35,200 nt of DNA from Halopseudomonas salina (GCF_008641105.1 NZ_VTTI01000016.1:21113-56312); one strand, 5' to 3'; shown: positions 1 to 8,310, numbered from the stretch's first letter. The notes: generated from the letters alone by a model not told the origin. A program made the numbers and translations.

Positions 1-60
1 AATGACTAGAGGGGTGTGCGCGGGAATGACGAGGGGGGTGTGGTTGGGTGTGGTGTAAAA
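1..60. other. Left-edge intergenic stretch with short G-rich direct repeat
   Basis: The first 60 bases hold two imperfect copies of a motif that starts AATGAC and continues into a G-rich GGGGTGTG tract, at about positions 2-19 and 25-42. No reading frame is supported. The stretch is cut by the window edge, so it may be the end of a longer intergenic repeat. Confidence 0.3.
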
Positions 61-62
61 AT

Positions 63-94
63 GGAAACCCGTCGGGTGACGGGTTTCCTTTTTT
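63..94. terminator. Bidirectional Rho-independent terminator
   Basis: A perfect 11-bp stem (63-73 with 78-88) with a four-base loop is followed by TTTTTT on the plus strand and, read on the minus strand, by ATTTTT. It lies about 15 bases past the stop of the minus-strand lipoprotein gene, so it should end that transcript. The T tract on the other side suggests it also ends a plus-strand gene lying outside the window. Confidence 0.85.
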
Positions 95-102
95 GACTTA
101 CT

Positions 103-1968
103 TCAATCCACAGTCTGGTCGATCTGGTACACGGTGGTGGTGCCGCTGACTTCGTGACCTACGATCAGTAGCGCTTCGCCGTTGGGTGAGTCTTCGGCGG
201 AGACGAATACCAGGCCTTCTGGGCCCAGGTCGCCGGCGGCGGCCAGGTTGGTTTCTGGCTCCAGCAGGAAGTTTTCGCGGGTGTTGTAGTAGTCCACGAA
301 GATCGGCGCTGCGGGGTCGGTTATGTCATAGACCATGATGCCGCCCATGCGCTCCAGACCGATGAAGGCAAAGGTCTTCTCGCCCAGGGTGCCCAGTACA
401 ACACCTTCCGGCTCGGGGCCCTTGGCGTCGCTGCGGCTGTCGATGGAGTCGCCTTCGTCATGACCGGTGTTGAAGAAATCCTTGCAGGGAATGGAGCGGT
501 CGTTGGCGGCGCGGCACTCTTCACCGGCCAGATACTGCTCGAACTGATCGGCTGAGTCCCATACCAGCTCGCCATCTTCATCCCAGATGGAGAAGGAGCG
601 GGCGCCGTAGGAGTACAGCTTGTCGTACATGAGCAGCGTGCCTGCATCGTTCTGGGTGCCGGTCGCGTCGTACATCAGCGGATCGCCGTTGGCGTCGCGC
701 TTGTAGCCGTCCACCCAGGTGATGTTCAGGCGGCCCAGCTCTTCATCACTGCGGCAGTCGCCAGGATCAACAGCGGTGGCGCCGCAATAGGCGAACACTG
801 CTGGGTCAAGCAGGGCGCCTGTGCCCAGGGCACGCAGTTGCGGTGGCAGGTCATCGCCCAGACGACGGTCAAAACCGCTGGCGTGAACCAGGTGCTTGAC
901 GCGGAATTCTTCAACAAAGCCCTTGGTTGCGTCACCGTCCCAGTAGGCCTGATCATCTTCGCCCCAGGCACGTGCATCGCCTTCGTTGGCGGTGACGATG
1001 TAGGTCTGACCGTTCACGTTGTAGCTGCTGATGCTGTCAGGGTGGTAGATGCCGAAAACGCCGGGGCGGGTGCGTATTGCTACTACACCGTCGTCGTCAC
1101 TGGCGTCGATACCGTTGCCCGCAGCGCCGTAGTTCTTGAAGCCCAGGGGCAGAATGTCGGTGATGGTGGCAGTGGCGATGTCCAGCTTGGCCAAGGCATT
1201 GTTTTCCTGCAGGGCAATCCAGGCGGTCTGGCTGTCTTCGGATACGGTGATGTACTCCGGCTCCAGATCCTGGGACACGCTGGCGCCGGGACCATAAATA
1301 CGGACTCCTGCGGCGCGCAGTGCATCGGCCTGGGCATCAAATGTGGTAAAGCCGGCAGTGCTGACCTGCGCCAGGCCCTGGTCGTCCAGGGTTATGACGC
1401 TGATCGAGCCAACCGGATCGACACTGTAATCGTCATTGGGCTCGCCCTCGTTGGCGACCAGCAGATACTTGCCGTCCGGGGTGAAGGTCAGCATGTCGGG
1501 CTGTGCGCCGACCGGTACTGAGCCTAGGAGCTCCAGGGTGGTGGCATCAAATAACGCGACAAATCCGGGGTCGGTCTTGGTGGCTGCCTCAATTGCTACA
1601 GCCAGAAAACCTTCGCGATAGGCAATGCTGTTGACCACTGCGCCCTGTGCGACGCTTTCAACGGTGAGGGTATCTGTCAGCGTGGGGTTGGCTGCGTCGG
1701 ATGTATCCAGCACGTCAACGGCACCCTTGCGCGCGTTGACCACAAAGATCTGCCGATTGACCGGATCGAAGGCCGGGATTTCTGCGGCGCTCACGTCGAA
1801 CTCGCCCGACTCGTAGCGGCCCAGCAGGCTCAGCGCTACGCTGTCCGGGGTCACGGCGGCGGGCGGCGTTTCGGGTGCTGCGGCCTGATCGTCATCGCTA
1901 TCGGAGTTGCAGGCTGCCAGGCTGGCAACCATCGCGGCGGCGCCGGCGGTCATTATCCATCTGTTCAT
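103..1968 (-). CDS. Choice-of-anchor I family lipoprotein (beta-propeller-like, 621 aa)
   Basis: The N-terminus is a lipoprotein signal peptide with lipobox LAAC (Cys20) followed by an acidic Ser/Asp linker, so the mature protein should be membrane-anchored and face the periplasm or the outside. The body has repeated beta-propeller-like blades, including the segments TFTPDGKYLLVANEGEPNDD and TYIVTANEGDARAW, which are hallmarks of the choice-of-anchor I family (often annotated as alkaline-phosphatase-like or esterase-like). The catalytic role of this family is not settled, so no substrate is proposed. The gene stands alone, diverges from the DnaJ-related gene, and ends 15 bases before a strong terminator. 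Family assignment is confident; function is not known. Confidence 0.85.
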   Translation of the reverse strand: MNRWIMTAGAAAMVASLAACNSDSDDDQAAAPETPPAAVTPDSVALSLLGRYESGEFDVSAAEIPAFDPVNRQIFVVNARKGAVDVLDTSDAANPTLTDTLTVESVAQGAVVNSIAYREGFLAVAIEAATKTDPGFVALFDATTLELLGSVPVGAQPDMLTFTPDGKYLLVANEGEPNDDYSVDPVGSISVITLDDQGLAQVSTAGFTTFDAQADALRAAGVRIYGPGASVSQDLEPEYITVSEDSQTAWIALQENNALAKLDIATATITDILPLGFKNYGAAGNGIDASDDDGVVAIRTRPGVFGIYHPDSISSYNVNGQTYIVTANEGDARAWGEDDQAYWDGDATKGFVEEFRVKHLVHASGFDRRLGDDLPPQLRALGTGALLDPAVFAYCGATAVDPGDCRSDEELGRLNITWVDGYKRDANGDPLMYDATGTQNDAGTLLMYDKLYSYGARSFSIWDEDGELVWDSADQFEQYLAGEECRAANDRSIPCKDFFNTGHDEGDSIDSRSDAKGPEPEGVVLGTLGEKTFAFIGLERMGGIMVYDITDPAAPIFVDYYNTRENFLLEPETNLAAAGDLGPEGLVFVSAEDSPNGEALLIVGHEVSGTTTVYQIDQTVD

Positions 1969-2062
1969 TGTAAGGTGTTCCCTGAAAATTGACGGTGAGT
2001 CAGTAATACGCCAATCAGATGACAGACAGGTTGCAATACGTGGTGTTTGCTAGACTGGCCCC

Positions 2063-2683
2063 ATGAACCGACCCAACCCCGATGATCTGCTTCCAGCAGA
2101 CTTTGATCGTTTTGTGCTTTCCTGCCTGGCTGATGCGCCGGGTGGGATTGACGAGTTTTCGCTGATCAAGGTGCTCGCCGCGCATTTTCCCGATACGCTT
2201 TTTGCCGAGCCGGGTGCGCTACGCGATCCCCTGACGCTTTTTCAGACGCATTTTCTGTTGTTTCATGCCCTCTACAGGCTTTCTGACAGACTGACTGAGC
2301 AGGGGCTGGAGCTGCAGGTGCATGCATTGAGTATCCGCATGTTGCCCCGTGGGCAGGTAGCAGAGCAGCGCACGCTGTTGCGCGAGGCTGATCCGCTGCG
2401 CAGTTACTATCTGGATTGGGAGCAGTGGCTGACCACCCAGGGTGAGGATGTGGAGCGCTTACTCAAGGGCTTCAGCCAGGGTGGCGCGGGAGTAAGTCGG
2501 CAGGAAGTCAGCGCCGCACTGGAGGTTTTCGAACTTCGGGAGCCTGTTGATGCGCGGCGGATCAAACAGCGTTACAGGGAGCTAATGAGTCAGCATCATC
2601 CTGACAGGGGCGGCAGTACTGATCGGGTTCAGGACGTCAATCAGGCATTGCTAATACTCCAACGCTATTACGGCAAGCCCTGA
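2063..2683 (+). CDS. DnaJ-related protein with C-terminal J domain (206 aa)
   Basis: Residues 1-140 resemble the DNAJ_related N-terminal domain of gammaproteobacterial proteins. Residues of about 150-206 form a short J domain with the HPD motif at His179-Pro180-Asp181, preceded by the basic helix RRIKQRYRELM. The HPD loop stimulates DnaK ATPase in J proteins, so a co-chaperone role is likely. There is no Gly/Phe region or zinc-finger domain, so this is not DnaJ itself. The gene is divergent from the lipoprotein gene across a gap of about 95 bases. No operon partner is evident, since the next gene lies 154 bases downstream behind its own control region. Confidence 0.85.
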   Translation: MNRPNPDDLLPADFDRFVLSCLADAPGGIDEFSLIKVLAAHFPDTLFAEPGALRDPLTLFQTHFLLFHALYRLSDRLTEQGLELQVHALSIRMLPRGQVAEQRTLLREADPLRSYYLDWEQWLTTQGEDVERLLKGFSQGGAGVSRQEVSAALEVFELREPVDARRIKQRYRELMSQHHPDRGGSTDRVQDVNQALLILQRYYGKP

Positions 2684-2727
2684 AGTCGCTAATCACTCTA
2701 AGCAGAAAGCGTACTTGGAATGTGTTT

Positions 2728-2741
2728 TTGACTATAGTCAA
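2728..2741. promoter_or_regulatory. 14-bp perfect palindrome upstream of the Yip1 gene
   Basis: TTGACTATAGTCAA at 2728-2741 is a perfect dyad. The same segment is bracketed by GTACTTG (2711-2717) and CAAGTAC (2739-2745), a second overlapping inverted repeat. It sits about 100 bases ahead of the Yip1 start. It could be an operator, or part of a promoter since TTGACT resembles a -35 box. No regulator is identified. Confidence 0.4.
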
Positions 2742-2837
2742 GTACAAGGGAATGCGACAAAGCGTCGCGCCCGTACACCCGTTGCCGGCCGTCAGGTCAG
2801 GACCACGGGAATGAATAAAAATTCTGGAGACCAGACC

Positions 2838-3437
2838 ATGATCCACCACGTAGTTGGGCTATTTACCCATCCCGACCAGGAATGGCGCGAAATCAAGGGT
2901 GAAGAAGAATCCATCGGCCATATGTATCTCACCCATGTACTTCTGCTTGCCGCCATACCTGCGATTTCCGCTTATATTGGTACCACTCAGACCGGCTGGG
3001 CCATCGGTAGTGCTGATGCGGTGCGGTTGACCACCACCAGCGCGCTGCAGATGACCGTTCTGTCGTACCTGGCCATGCTTGTAGGTGTGGCCGTAATGGG
3101 CGCCTTCATTCACTGGATGGCGCGTACCTATGACTCCAGTCCGTCGCTATCCGATTGCGTCGTCTTCGCTGCCTACACTGCTACGCCTCTGTTCCTGGCC
3201 GGTATTGCTGCACTTTATCCAAGTCTGTGGCTGGGGATGTTGGTGGGTACTGCGGCAGTCTGCTACACCGTTTACCTGCTTTATCAGGGCATACCGATCT
3301 TCATGGGCATTTCCAGTGAAGAGGGCTTCATGTTTTCCAGTTCCATTCTTGCCGTGGGCCTGGTTGTACTGGTCGCCATGATGGCAACGTCAGTCATTTT
3401 CTGGGGTATGGGAGTGGGTCCGGTTTACCTGCGCTAA
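2838..3437 (+). CDS. Yip1 family inner-membrane protein (199 aa)
   Basis: The protein starts MIHHVVGLFTHPDQEW, the usual opening of bacterial Yip1-domain proteins, and then has about five hydrophobic membrane segments between residues 35 and 198. The cytoplasmic N-terminal part is short and charged (REIKGEEES). I chose ATG 2838 because GGAG at 2826-2829 lies eight bases ahead; an earlier in-frame ATG at 2811 has a poorer ribosome site and would add only nine polar residues. The function of bacterial Yip1 proteins is not well defined. The gene is monocistronic, with its own upstream palindrome and a strong terminator after the stop. Confidence 0.8.
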   Translation: MIHHVVGLFTHPDQEWREIKGEEESIGHMYLTHVLLLAAIPAISAYIGTTQTGWAIGSADAVRLTTTSALQMTVLSYLAMLVGVAVMGAFIHWMARTYDSSPSLSDCVVFAAYTATPLFLAGIAALYPSLWLGMLVGTAAVCYTVYLLYQGIPIFMGISSEEGFMFSSSILAVGLVVLVAMMATSVIFWGMGVGPVYLR

Positions 3438-3440
3438 TCC

Positions 3441-3480
3441 GCAAGCGCGCTAGCCAGGCTTCATCTGGAGCGCGCTTTGC
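3441..3480 (+). other. Hairpin just after the Yip1 stop codon
   Basis: GCAAGCGCGCT (3441-3451) pairs with AGCGCGCTTTGC (3469-3480) with one bulged base. It has no T tract and precedes the true terminator at 3493. It may protect the transcript end or act as a pause site. Confidence 0.5.
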
Positions 3481-3492
3481 ATTCGGGCATTG

Positions 3493-3533
3493 CCCCTTGT
3501 CGGCCAACTGGCCGGCAGGGGGTTTTGTTTTTT
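3493..3533 (+). terminator. Rho-independent terminator between Yip1 gene and ttcA
   Basis: A 13-bp stem (3493-3505 with 3510-3522, including two G-T pairs) with loop AACT is followed by TTTTGTTTTTT. It separates the Yip1 transcript from ttcA, which must have its own promoter in the 50 bases that follow. Confidence 0.85.
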
Positions 3534-3586
3534 CAGGATGCAGTTTGCGGTTACCATAGCGATTTTTCGCATCCGGACTTTCCACC

Positions 3587-4408
3587 ATGAGCCTGAGTGT
3601 CAGCCAGAACAAGTTGCAGAAGCGCCTGCGTCGACTTACCGCCGAAGCGGTCACCGAATACGCGATGATAGAGGACGGCGACAAGGTCATGGTCTGCCTT
3701 TCAGGAGGAAAAGACAGCTACACGCTGCTGGACATGCTTTTGCACCTGCAACGTGTTGCGCCGATTCGCTTCGAGCTGGTTGCGGTGAATCTTGACCAGA
3801 AGCAGCCAGGGTTCCCGGAGGAGGTACTGCCGGCGTATCTGAAAGAGCTTGGTGTTGCCTACCATATCCTCGAACGCGATACCTATTCGATCGTCATGGA
3901 GAAAGTGCCGGAGGGCAAGACTACCTGCTCTTTGTGCTCACGCCTGCGTCGCGGCAATCTGTATACCTTTGCCGACGAGATCGGTGCCAATCGCCTGGCG
4001 TTGGGGCACCACCGTGATGACATTGTTGAAACCTTCTTTCTGAACATGTTCCATGGCGGCAGCCTCAAGGCGATGCCGCCCAAGCTATTGTCCGATGACG
4101 GCCGCAATGTGGTGATACGTCCGCTGGCATTCTGCAGCGAAAAAGACATTGCCGCCTACGCCCGTTTGCAGGACTTTCCGATCATTCCCTGCAATTTGTG
4201 CGGTTCCCAGGAGAACCTGCAGCGCAAGGTGATCAAGGAAATGCTGCAGGGCTGGGAGCGCGAGAATCCCGGCCGCATCGAAAGCATTTTCCGCTCCCTG
4301 CGCCATGTGCATCCTTCGCAGTTGGCTGATGGCCAGCTGTTCGATTTTGCCAGCCTGAAGATCGATGAACAGGCCACGCCGCGTTTTCTCAATGTGATGA
4401 ACCTTTGA
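3587..4408 (+). CDS. ttcA: tRNA 2-thiocytidine(32) synthetase TtcA
   Basis: TtcA adds sulfur to cytidine 32 of certain tRNAs in the cytoplasm, using ATP and an iron-sulfur cluster. The PP-loop ATP-binding motif SGGKDS is at residues 39-44. Two CXXC pairs are present, Cys114/Cys117 ([13 protein letters not shown]) and Cys202/Cys205 ([10 protein letters not shown]), as expected for cluster binding. The segment [15 protein letters not shown] is the conserved core around the active site. The length of 273 aa is normal for the Pseudomonas protein. ATG 3587 opens the conserved [17 protein letters not shown] start. The DNA glycosylase gene follows after 29 bases on the same strand and is probably co-transcribed. 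Confidence 0.96.
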   Translation: MSLSVSQNKLQKRLRRLTAEAVTEYAMIEDGDKVMVCLSGGKDSYTLLDMLLHLQRVAPIRFELVAVNLDQKQPGFPEEVLPAYLKELGVAYHILERDTYSIVMEKVPEGKTTCSLCSRLRRGNLYTFADEIGANRLALGHHRDDIVETFFLNMFHGGSLKAMPPKLLSDDGRNVVIRPLAFCSEKDIAAYARLQDFPIIPCNLCGSQENLQRKVIKEMLQGWERENPGRIESIFRSLRHVHPSQLADGQLFDFASLKIDEQATPRFLNVMNL

Positions 4409-4437
4409 ACGCCTAAACCCATTGTGTGGAGCCTTCA

Positions 4438-5109
4438 GTGCAACCCTATAGACAGCTCGAAGAATACTGCCTGAACCGGTTCGGTTCGCGGACTGCGCTG
4501 GAAGCCAATCTGCCGACACCGCGTGATGCCAAGACCCTGCGCGGTATTGCCGATGACCGCTATCTGTCGACGTTGGCGTTGAGGGTGTTTCGTGCGGGGC
4601 TCAAGCACAGCCTGGTGGATGCCAAGTGGCCGGCTTTCGAGCAGGCTTTTTTCGGCTTCGACCCGGACAAGGTAGTGCTGATGGGTGGCGAGCACATTGA
4701 ACGTCTGATGCAGGACAAGCGATTGATTCGCCACCTGGGCAAATTGCGCAGTGTGCCGCGCAATGCGCAGATGGTCATCGACATGCGCACTGAGTACGGC
4801 AGCATGGGCAAACTCATAGCAGACTGGCCAGTGACCGATATTACCGGTCTGTGGCGTCTGCTGCAGCGCCAGGGGAACCAGCTTGGCGGTCTGTCCTCCC
4901 CGCGATTTTTGCGCATGATGGGCAAGGATAGCTTCGTGGTTACCGGTGATGTGGCTGCTGCGCTCAAGGCCCGTGGGGTAGTTGACAAGTCGCCGACCAG
5001 TCAGCGGGACCTGGCGGCAACACAGGCTTTTTTCAATCAATTGCATGCCGATAGCGGCCGCCCGATGTGCCAGCTTTCCATGATGCTGGCCTACACCGTT
5101 AATCACTGA
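4438..5109 (+). CDS. DNA-3-methyladenine glycosylase I-like protein (223 aa)
   Basis: The sequence matches the glycosylase I-type protein that commonly follows ttcA in Pseudomonas: an N-terminal helical part (YCLNRFGS), then an HhH-GPD-like core (ISDDRYLSTLAL-type segment, AGLKHSLVDAKWPAFEQAFFGFDP, PRNAQMVIDM). Tag enzymes excise 3-methyladenine from alkylated DNA. The zinc-binding Cys/His set of E. coli Tag is not evident here, so this may be a divergent branch whose activity is unproven. I chose GTG 4438, giving MQPYRQLEEYC, because GGAG at 4428-4431 sits six bases ahead. The earlier GTG at 4426 overlaps that ribosome site and is unlikely. Probably one transcript with ttcA. Confidence 0.8.
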   Translation: MQPYRQLEEYCLNRFGSRTALEANLPTPRDAKTLRGIADDRYLSTLALRVFRAGLKHSLVDAKWPAFEQAFFGFDPDKVVLMGGEHIERLMQDKRLIRHLGKLRSVPRNAQMVIDMRTEYGSMGKLIADWPVTDITGLWRLLQRQGNQLGGLSSPRFLRMMGKDSFVVTGDVAAALKARGVVDKSPTSQRDLAATQAFFNQLHADSGRPMCQLSMMLAYTVNH

Positions 5110-5194
5110 AAGCACCGTCATGCTTGACCTGAGGGCCAACCGCGGGCACTGTTGCGCAATACAGACACTCTAAAGATTCTCACGAGACTGACGC

Positions 5195-5719
5195 ATGCCC
5201 TTGAAATTCCTGATCATTCCATGCCTGCTGGCAACCCTCGTCGGGTGTGCCGGCACCCCTGATCAGACCGATGCGGGCTTTGCCGGGATGAATTCCGGTA
5301 CACAGTCGCTGATAGATTCGGGTACCGCCAGTCCGGTTTCGCCCACCAATAATGAAGTCATCTTCCGCGCCTTCAGTCTGATCGGCACCCCCTATCGCTG
5401 GGGCGGCAGCTCACCGGCCACCGGTTTCGACTGCAGCGGTCTGATCAACTACGTGTACCGTGAGGCAGCTGGCGTCAGTTTGCCGCGCACCACAGCGGGT
5501 CTGACTGCACTGAAGGACAAGGCACCTGCCCAGGATCTGATTCCCGGTGATCTGGTGCTGTTTGCCATGAGCGGCCGAAGTGTCGATCACGCCGGTATCT
5601 ACGTGGGCGAGGGGCGTTTTCTGCATGCGCCCAGCAGTGGCGGCAAGGTGCGCATCGATGAATTGCAGGCCAGCTACTGGCAGCGCACCTTCAAGGGCGC
5701 GCGGCGCGTATTGCGCTGA
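5195..5719 (+). CDS. NlpC/P60 (C40) family lipoprotein endopeptidase
   Basis: A lipoprotein signal peptide ends in LVGC with Cys18 as the lipidation site. The NlpC/P60 domain covers about residues 52-174. The catalytic set is visible: Cys80 in FDCSGL, His132 in DHAGIYVG and His144 in FLHAPSSGG. Members cut D-glutamyl-diaminopimelate bonds in peptidoglycan stem peptides, here from the outer or inner membrane facing the periplasm. At 174 aa it is a compact single-domain form. The ribosome site before ATG 5195 is weak (GAG about nine bases ahead). Its stop codon abuts the stop codon of the convergent CPBP gene with no base between them. Confidence 0.9.
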   Translation: MPLKFLIIPCLLATLVGCAGTPDQTDAGFAGMNSGTQSLIDSGTASPVSPTNNEVIFRAFSLIGTPYRWGGSSPATGFDCSGLINYVYREAAGVSLPRTTAGLTALKDKAPAQDLIPGDLVLFAMSGRSVDHAGIYVGEGRFLHAPSSGGKVRIDELQASYWQRTFKGARRVLR

Positions 5720-6463
5720 TCACCCGAGGGCGACCATCAGCAGGGTAAGTCCGTTATAGGCGGCGTGGGCTACCACGCACAGCCAGAGTTGATCGTATTT
5801 CCAGCGCAGCCACCCCAGGCCCGCGCCCAGCAGCGCAATAACCACCACGCCACCGGCACTGTAGAAACTGTGCAGTATCGCGAATATCAGCGTGCTGGCC
5901 GGCAGTGCCACCCATAGGCCGGGGCGTGTGCGTTGCAAGGCCTTGAATAACCAGCCCCGGAAGATCACTTCCTCAGCCAGCGGGACCCAGAGTATCGCCA
6001 GACCCAGGGCGCCCAGCAGTCGCCAGGCCTCGAGATCGAGCAAGGGTGTCAGTGCCTGCGGCTGCGCGGGATCACGGGGCAGCAGGTCCGGCGGCGTCAG
6101 CCTGAAATCCAGCCAGTCGGCCAGTGGATTAGCGATCAAGACCATGATGGCGGCCAGCAGAAGCGCCGGAATCAGGCCGGCCGGGCTGAATCCGCGACCC
6201 ACCAGCCAAGTCAGTGACGCCCGTTGTTGCAGTAGCCAGGCGATTCCTAGGCTGCCGAGCATCAATAAAGCGCTGAACAGGGCGTCGAGCAGCAGAAACT
6301 GGGTATCGATGTGCAGATAATGCCCCAGGCGTTGCATGATCTGACCCGCGCCCCAGTGGCTGATGGCAGCCAGGCCTGCGTAAGCGATGGCCAGGCGCAG
6401 CAGGATCAGCGCATCGTCCAGGGCATGACGGCTCGGCGCTGGTAGCGCAATAAGCTGGCGCAT
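5720..6463 (-). CDS. CPBP family intramembrane glutamic endopeptidase
   Basis: This integral membrane protein has about six to eight hydrophobic segments and the CPBP/Abi motifs: EExxxR at Glu164-Glu165...Arg169 (AEEVIFRGWLF), His198 in FAILHSFYS, and His233 with Asn237 in VAHAAYNG. These residues form the active site in Rce1-like proteases. The substrate is unknown; relatives process CAAX-type or bacteriocin-related peptides. It is downstream of the patatin-like gene with a 15-base gap, so the two are likely one transcript. Length 247 aa is normal. Confidence 0.88.
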   Translation of the reverse strand: MRQLIALPAPSRHALDDALILLRLAIAYAGLAAISHWGAGQIMQRLGHYLHIDTQFLLLDALFSALLMLGSLGIAWLLQQRASLTWLVGRGFSPAGLIPALLLAAIMVLIANPLADWLDFRLTPPDLLPRDPAQPQALTPLLDLEAWRLLGALGLAILWVPLAEEVIFRGWLFKALQRTRPGLWVALPASTLIFAILHSFYSAGGVVVIALLGAGLGWLRWKYDQLWLCVVAHAAYNGLTLLMVALG

Positions 6464-6478
6464 CAGCGCAGGGGGCCG

Positions 6479-7558
6479 CTAGAGCGGTTGCAGGCGGTCA
6501 ATCAGACGTCCTGATTCGGTTAGCTCGAGAAACTCATCACCGAGACGTTCGCTCTCGGCCATTGCCTTGCGCCAGTAGGCTTCCCGCTCTACATCTCTGC
6601 CCACAAAGCGTGTGAAATCCTTGCGGTCCGGCAGCTTGCCGTAGGGCAGGCTGGCGAGATAGTCCCGCGAGGGGGCGAGGAGCAGCACGCTTTTCAATTG
6701 CTGCAGATCACCCCTTCGCCAGGGCAGGGTCTTGTCGAACCAGCCCGGTACCACCCGATCGACAAAGTGCGGATAGAGCACCACGCCGGGTGCCTGATAG
6801 GGCAGGTCGAGATGATAGTCGAGCAGGCCGCCGTCGCGGTACACACCCTCGCTGGCGCCGGGGATGTCGCGCACGGCCTCCATCACCATGGGAATCGAAC
6901 CGGAGGCAAGCAGGGCTGGGCGCAGGTTTTCCGCGGTAAGGCTGATATGGCTGCTGACAAAATCACTGAAGTCGGCGAGCGGTGGGCGCTGGCGTGGGTC
7001 ATGCAGGATGACCCGCTCAAAAAACCGCTTCAGATGCCTTCTGCTCAGAAGGTTGGCGCCAATCACCCCTCCCAGGCCGAGGCCCAGACGGGAGCGGGTG
7101 TCGTGGCGCATCAGGCCAAGGCTTTTCACCACTACGATATTCAGCTGATACAGCGGGTTGGCGAGAATGCTCTCGGCCTGCTCGCCGAGCAGATCATCAA
7201 GCATGATGGCGCAACAGCGGCTGATTTCGCTGACGGTGATGCCCTTGGGAAAGCGCTGAGAGGTATACAGCTCGCCCAGATTGCGCAGCCCGGCCACCGG
7301 GTCCGGCAGGCAGGCACTGGCGAAGCGCCAGCTGCCAATCGAGGCCCCGATCAGGCTGCGTGGCTGCTGCGCCCGTGGTAGCCAGTCGCCAAACAGCGCA
7401 ATGTCCAGACCCTGAATGCCTAACGCCTTGGGCCCGCCAGCCGCACCGGGGATCATGTGTACGTCGGCCGGCTGCAGCCCGTTTTCACGGATATGCTCGA
7501 GGGCCTGGCTGCCGGCGCGCAAAGTCAGCGCGGGCCTGGGTATGTGAATTGCGGTCAT
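6479..7558 (-). CDS. Patatin-like phospholipase family protein (359 aa)
   Basis: Patatin hydrolases use a Ser-Asp dyad to release fatty acids from lipids. Here the nucleophile elbow GASIG holds Ser73, the glycine-rich oxyanion segment PGAAGGPKALG is at about residues 37-47, and the dyad Asp is Asp242 in YRDGG. All catalytic parts are present. No signal peptide is seen, so a cytosolic or secreted-by-other-means protein is expected. ATG 7558 has AAGGA six bases ahead. It leads a two-gene minus-strand unit with the CPBP protease and diverges from the PepSY operon. Confidence 0.88.
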   Translation of the reverse strand: MTAIHIPRPALTLRAGSQALEHIRENGLQPADVHMIPGAAGGPKALGIQGLDIALFGDWLPRAQQPRSLIGASIGSWRFASACLPDPVAGLRNLGELYTSQRFPKGITVSEISRCCAIMLDDLLGEQAESILANPLYQLNIVVVKSLGLMRHDTRSRLGLGLGGVIGANLLSRRHLKRFFERVILHDPRQRPPLADFSDFVSSHISLTAENLRPALLASGSIPMVMEAVRDIPGASEGVYRDGGLLDYHLDLPYQAPGVVLYPHFVDRVVPGWFDKTLPWRRGDLQQLKSVLLLAPSRDYLASLPYGKLPDRKDFTRFVGRDVEREAYWRKAMAESERLGDEFLELTESGRLIDRLQPL

Positions 7559-7606
7559 GCAGTGTCCTTACCGGCAAGCCATTCTATGCGGCTTGGTGCC
7601 TTTTTA

Positions 7607-7635
7607 AGTTTGGCTTCAGTTTGGTGTTCTAGGAT
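7607..7635 (+). promoter_or_regulatory. Candidate response-regulator box and promoter of the PepSY operon
   Basis: The heptamer AGTTTGG occurs at 7607-7613 and again at 7618-7624, exactly 11 bases apart. OmpR/PhoB-type regulators bind such direct repeats on one face of the helix. Five bases later TAGGAT (7630-7635) can serve as a -10 box, with no good -35, as is usual for activated promoters. The operon encodes an OmpR-type regulator, so self-activation is a reasonable inference. Confidence 0.5.
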
Positions 7636-7667
7636 ACAAGCGTACTCAAACAACGGAGACTTTAAAC

Positions 7668-7973
7668 ATGAAAAAACTTGTTGCCCTTACCTGTACTACG
7701 ATTCTTACCCTTGGCACTGCCAGTGCCTTCGCCGATGATGTGCGTATCGATGAAGCCCAGGCTCTTGTCAGCAAGGGTACCATTCAGTCCTTCGAGAAGC
7801 TGAATGAAGCAGCGCTTGCGGCGCGTGCCGGTACCATCACGGGCACGGAGCTGGAAGAAACTGCCGGCAAATATGTGTACGAAGTCGAAATTCGTGATGC
7901 CCAGGGCGTTGAGTGGGATATTGACATAGATGCGAGCAATGCCGAAGTGCTCAAGATTGACCAGGATGACTGA
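7668..7973 (+). CDS. Small periplasmic PepSY domain protein (101 aa)
   Basis: A typical Sec signal peptide (MKKLVALTC..., cleavage probably after AFA at residue 22) is followed by one PepSY domain: an acidic helix (DEAQALVSKGTIQSFEKL) and the strand pair YVYEVEIRDAQGVEWDIDIDASNAEVL. PepSY domains often bind or inhibit peptides or act as ligand sensors near the envelope. GGAG lies about 12 bases before ATG 7668. It is first in a four-gene operon with a second PepSY protein and a two-component system, so it may tune or be an output of that system. Confidence 0.85.
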   Translation: MKKLVALTCTTILTLGTASAFADDVRIDEAQALVSKGTIQSFEKLNEAALAARAGTITGTELEETAGKYVYEVEIRDAQGVEWDIDIDASNAEVLKIDQDD

Positions 7974-8310
7974 ATCTCGTTGGTCGGGAGGGAAAGCCGC
8001 CTTGCGCGGCTTTCTGCGTTGGTCCCCGATAATCGTCATGCTGGCTTTCACCTCCGGGCTGCAGGCCGGACGTGATATTGATCAGGATGAGGCGCTCCGG
8101 CTGGTGGAACAGGAGGTTGTTCTGCCATTGCAACGCTTTATCGATGATGCGCAGGAACGTTTTCCCGGGCGCCTGCTGGAAGTCGAGCTGGAATGGGATG
8201 ACGGCCGATATGTTTATGAGCTGGAAATAGTCACGCGCAGCGGCATCGTACTGGAGCTGGAATATGATGCGGTCACCGGCAAGTTGCTTGATGTGGAAGA
8301 GGACGATTGA
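7966..8310 (+). CDS. Second PepSY domain protein (114 aa if begun at 7966)
   Basis: The mature part is a PepSY domain ([28 protein letters not shown], then [33 protein letters not shown]), paralogous in layout to the preceding protein. ATG 7966 overlaps the stop of the first gene and gives a basic N-region and hydrophobic stretch ([16 protein letters not shown]) suitable as a signal peptide. ATG 8038 is an alternative but has no ribosome site and a short signal. A perfect hairpin lies at 7992-8014 between the two possible starts. The stop overlaps the regulator's start (TGATG). Confidence 0.75.
   Translation: MTESRWSGGKAALRGFLRWSPIIVMLAFTSGLQAGRDIDQDEALRLVEQEVVLPLQRFIDDAQERFPGRLLEVELEWDDGRYVYELEIVTRSGIVLELEYDAVTGKLLDVEEDD
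7992..8014 (+). other. Perfect hairpin at the junction of the two PepSY genes
   Basis: GAAAGCCGC (7992-8000) pairs perfectly with GCGGCTTTC (8006-8014) around a five-base loop. There is no following T tract. It could attenuate expression of the downstream regulator and kinase or mask the start region of the second PepSY gene. Confidence 0.5.

Noticed and set aside
838..1521. Plus-strand open frame of 227 codons inside the choice-of-anchor gene
   Set aside because: Antisense shadow with low-complexity Val/Gly/Asp composition; the minus-strand gene has a signal peptide, family motifs and a terminator.
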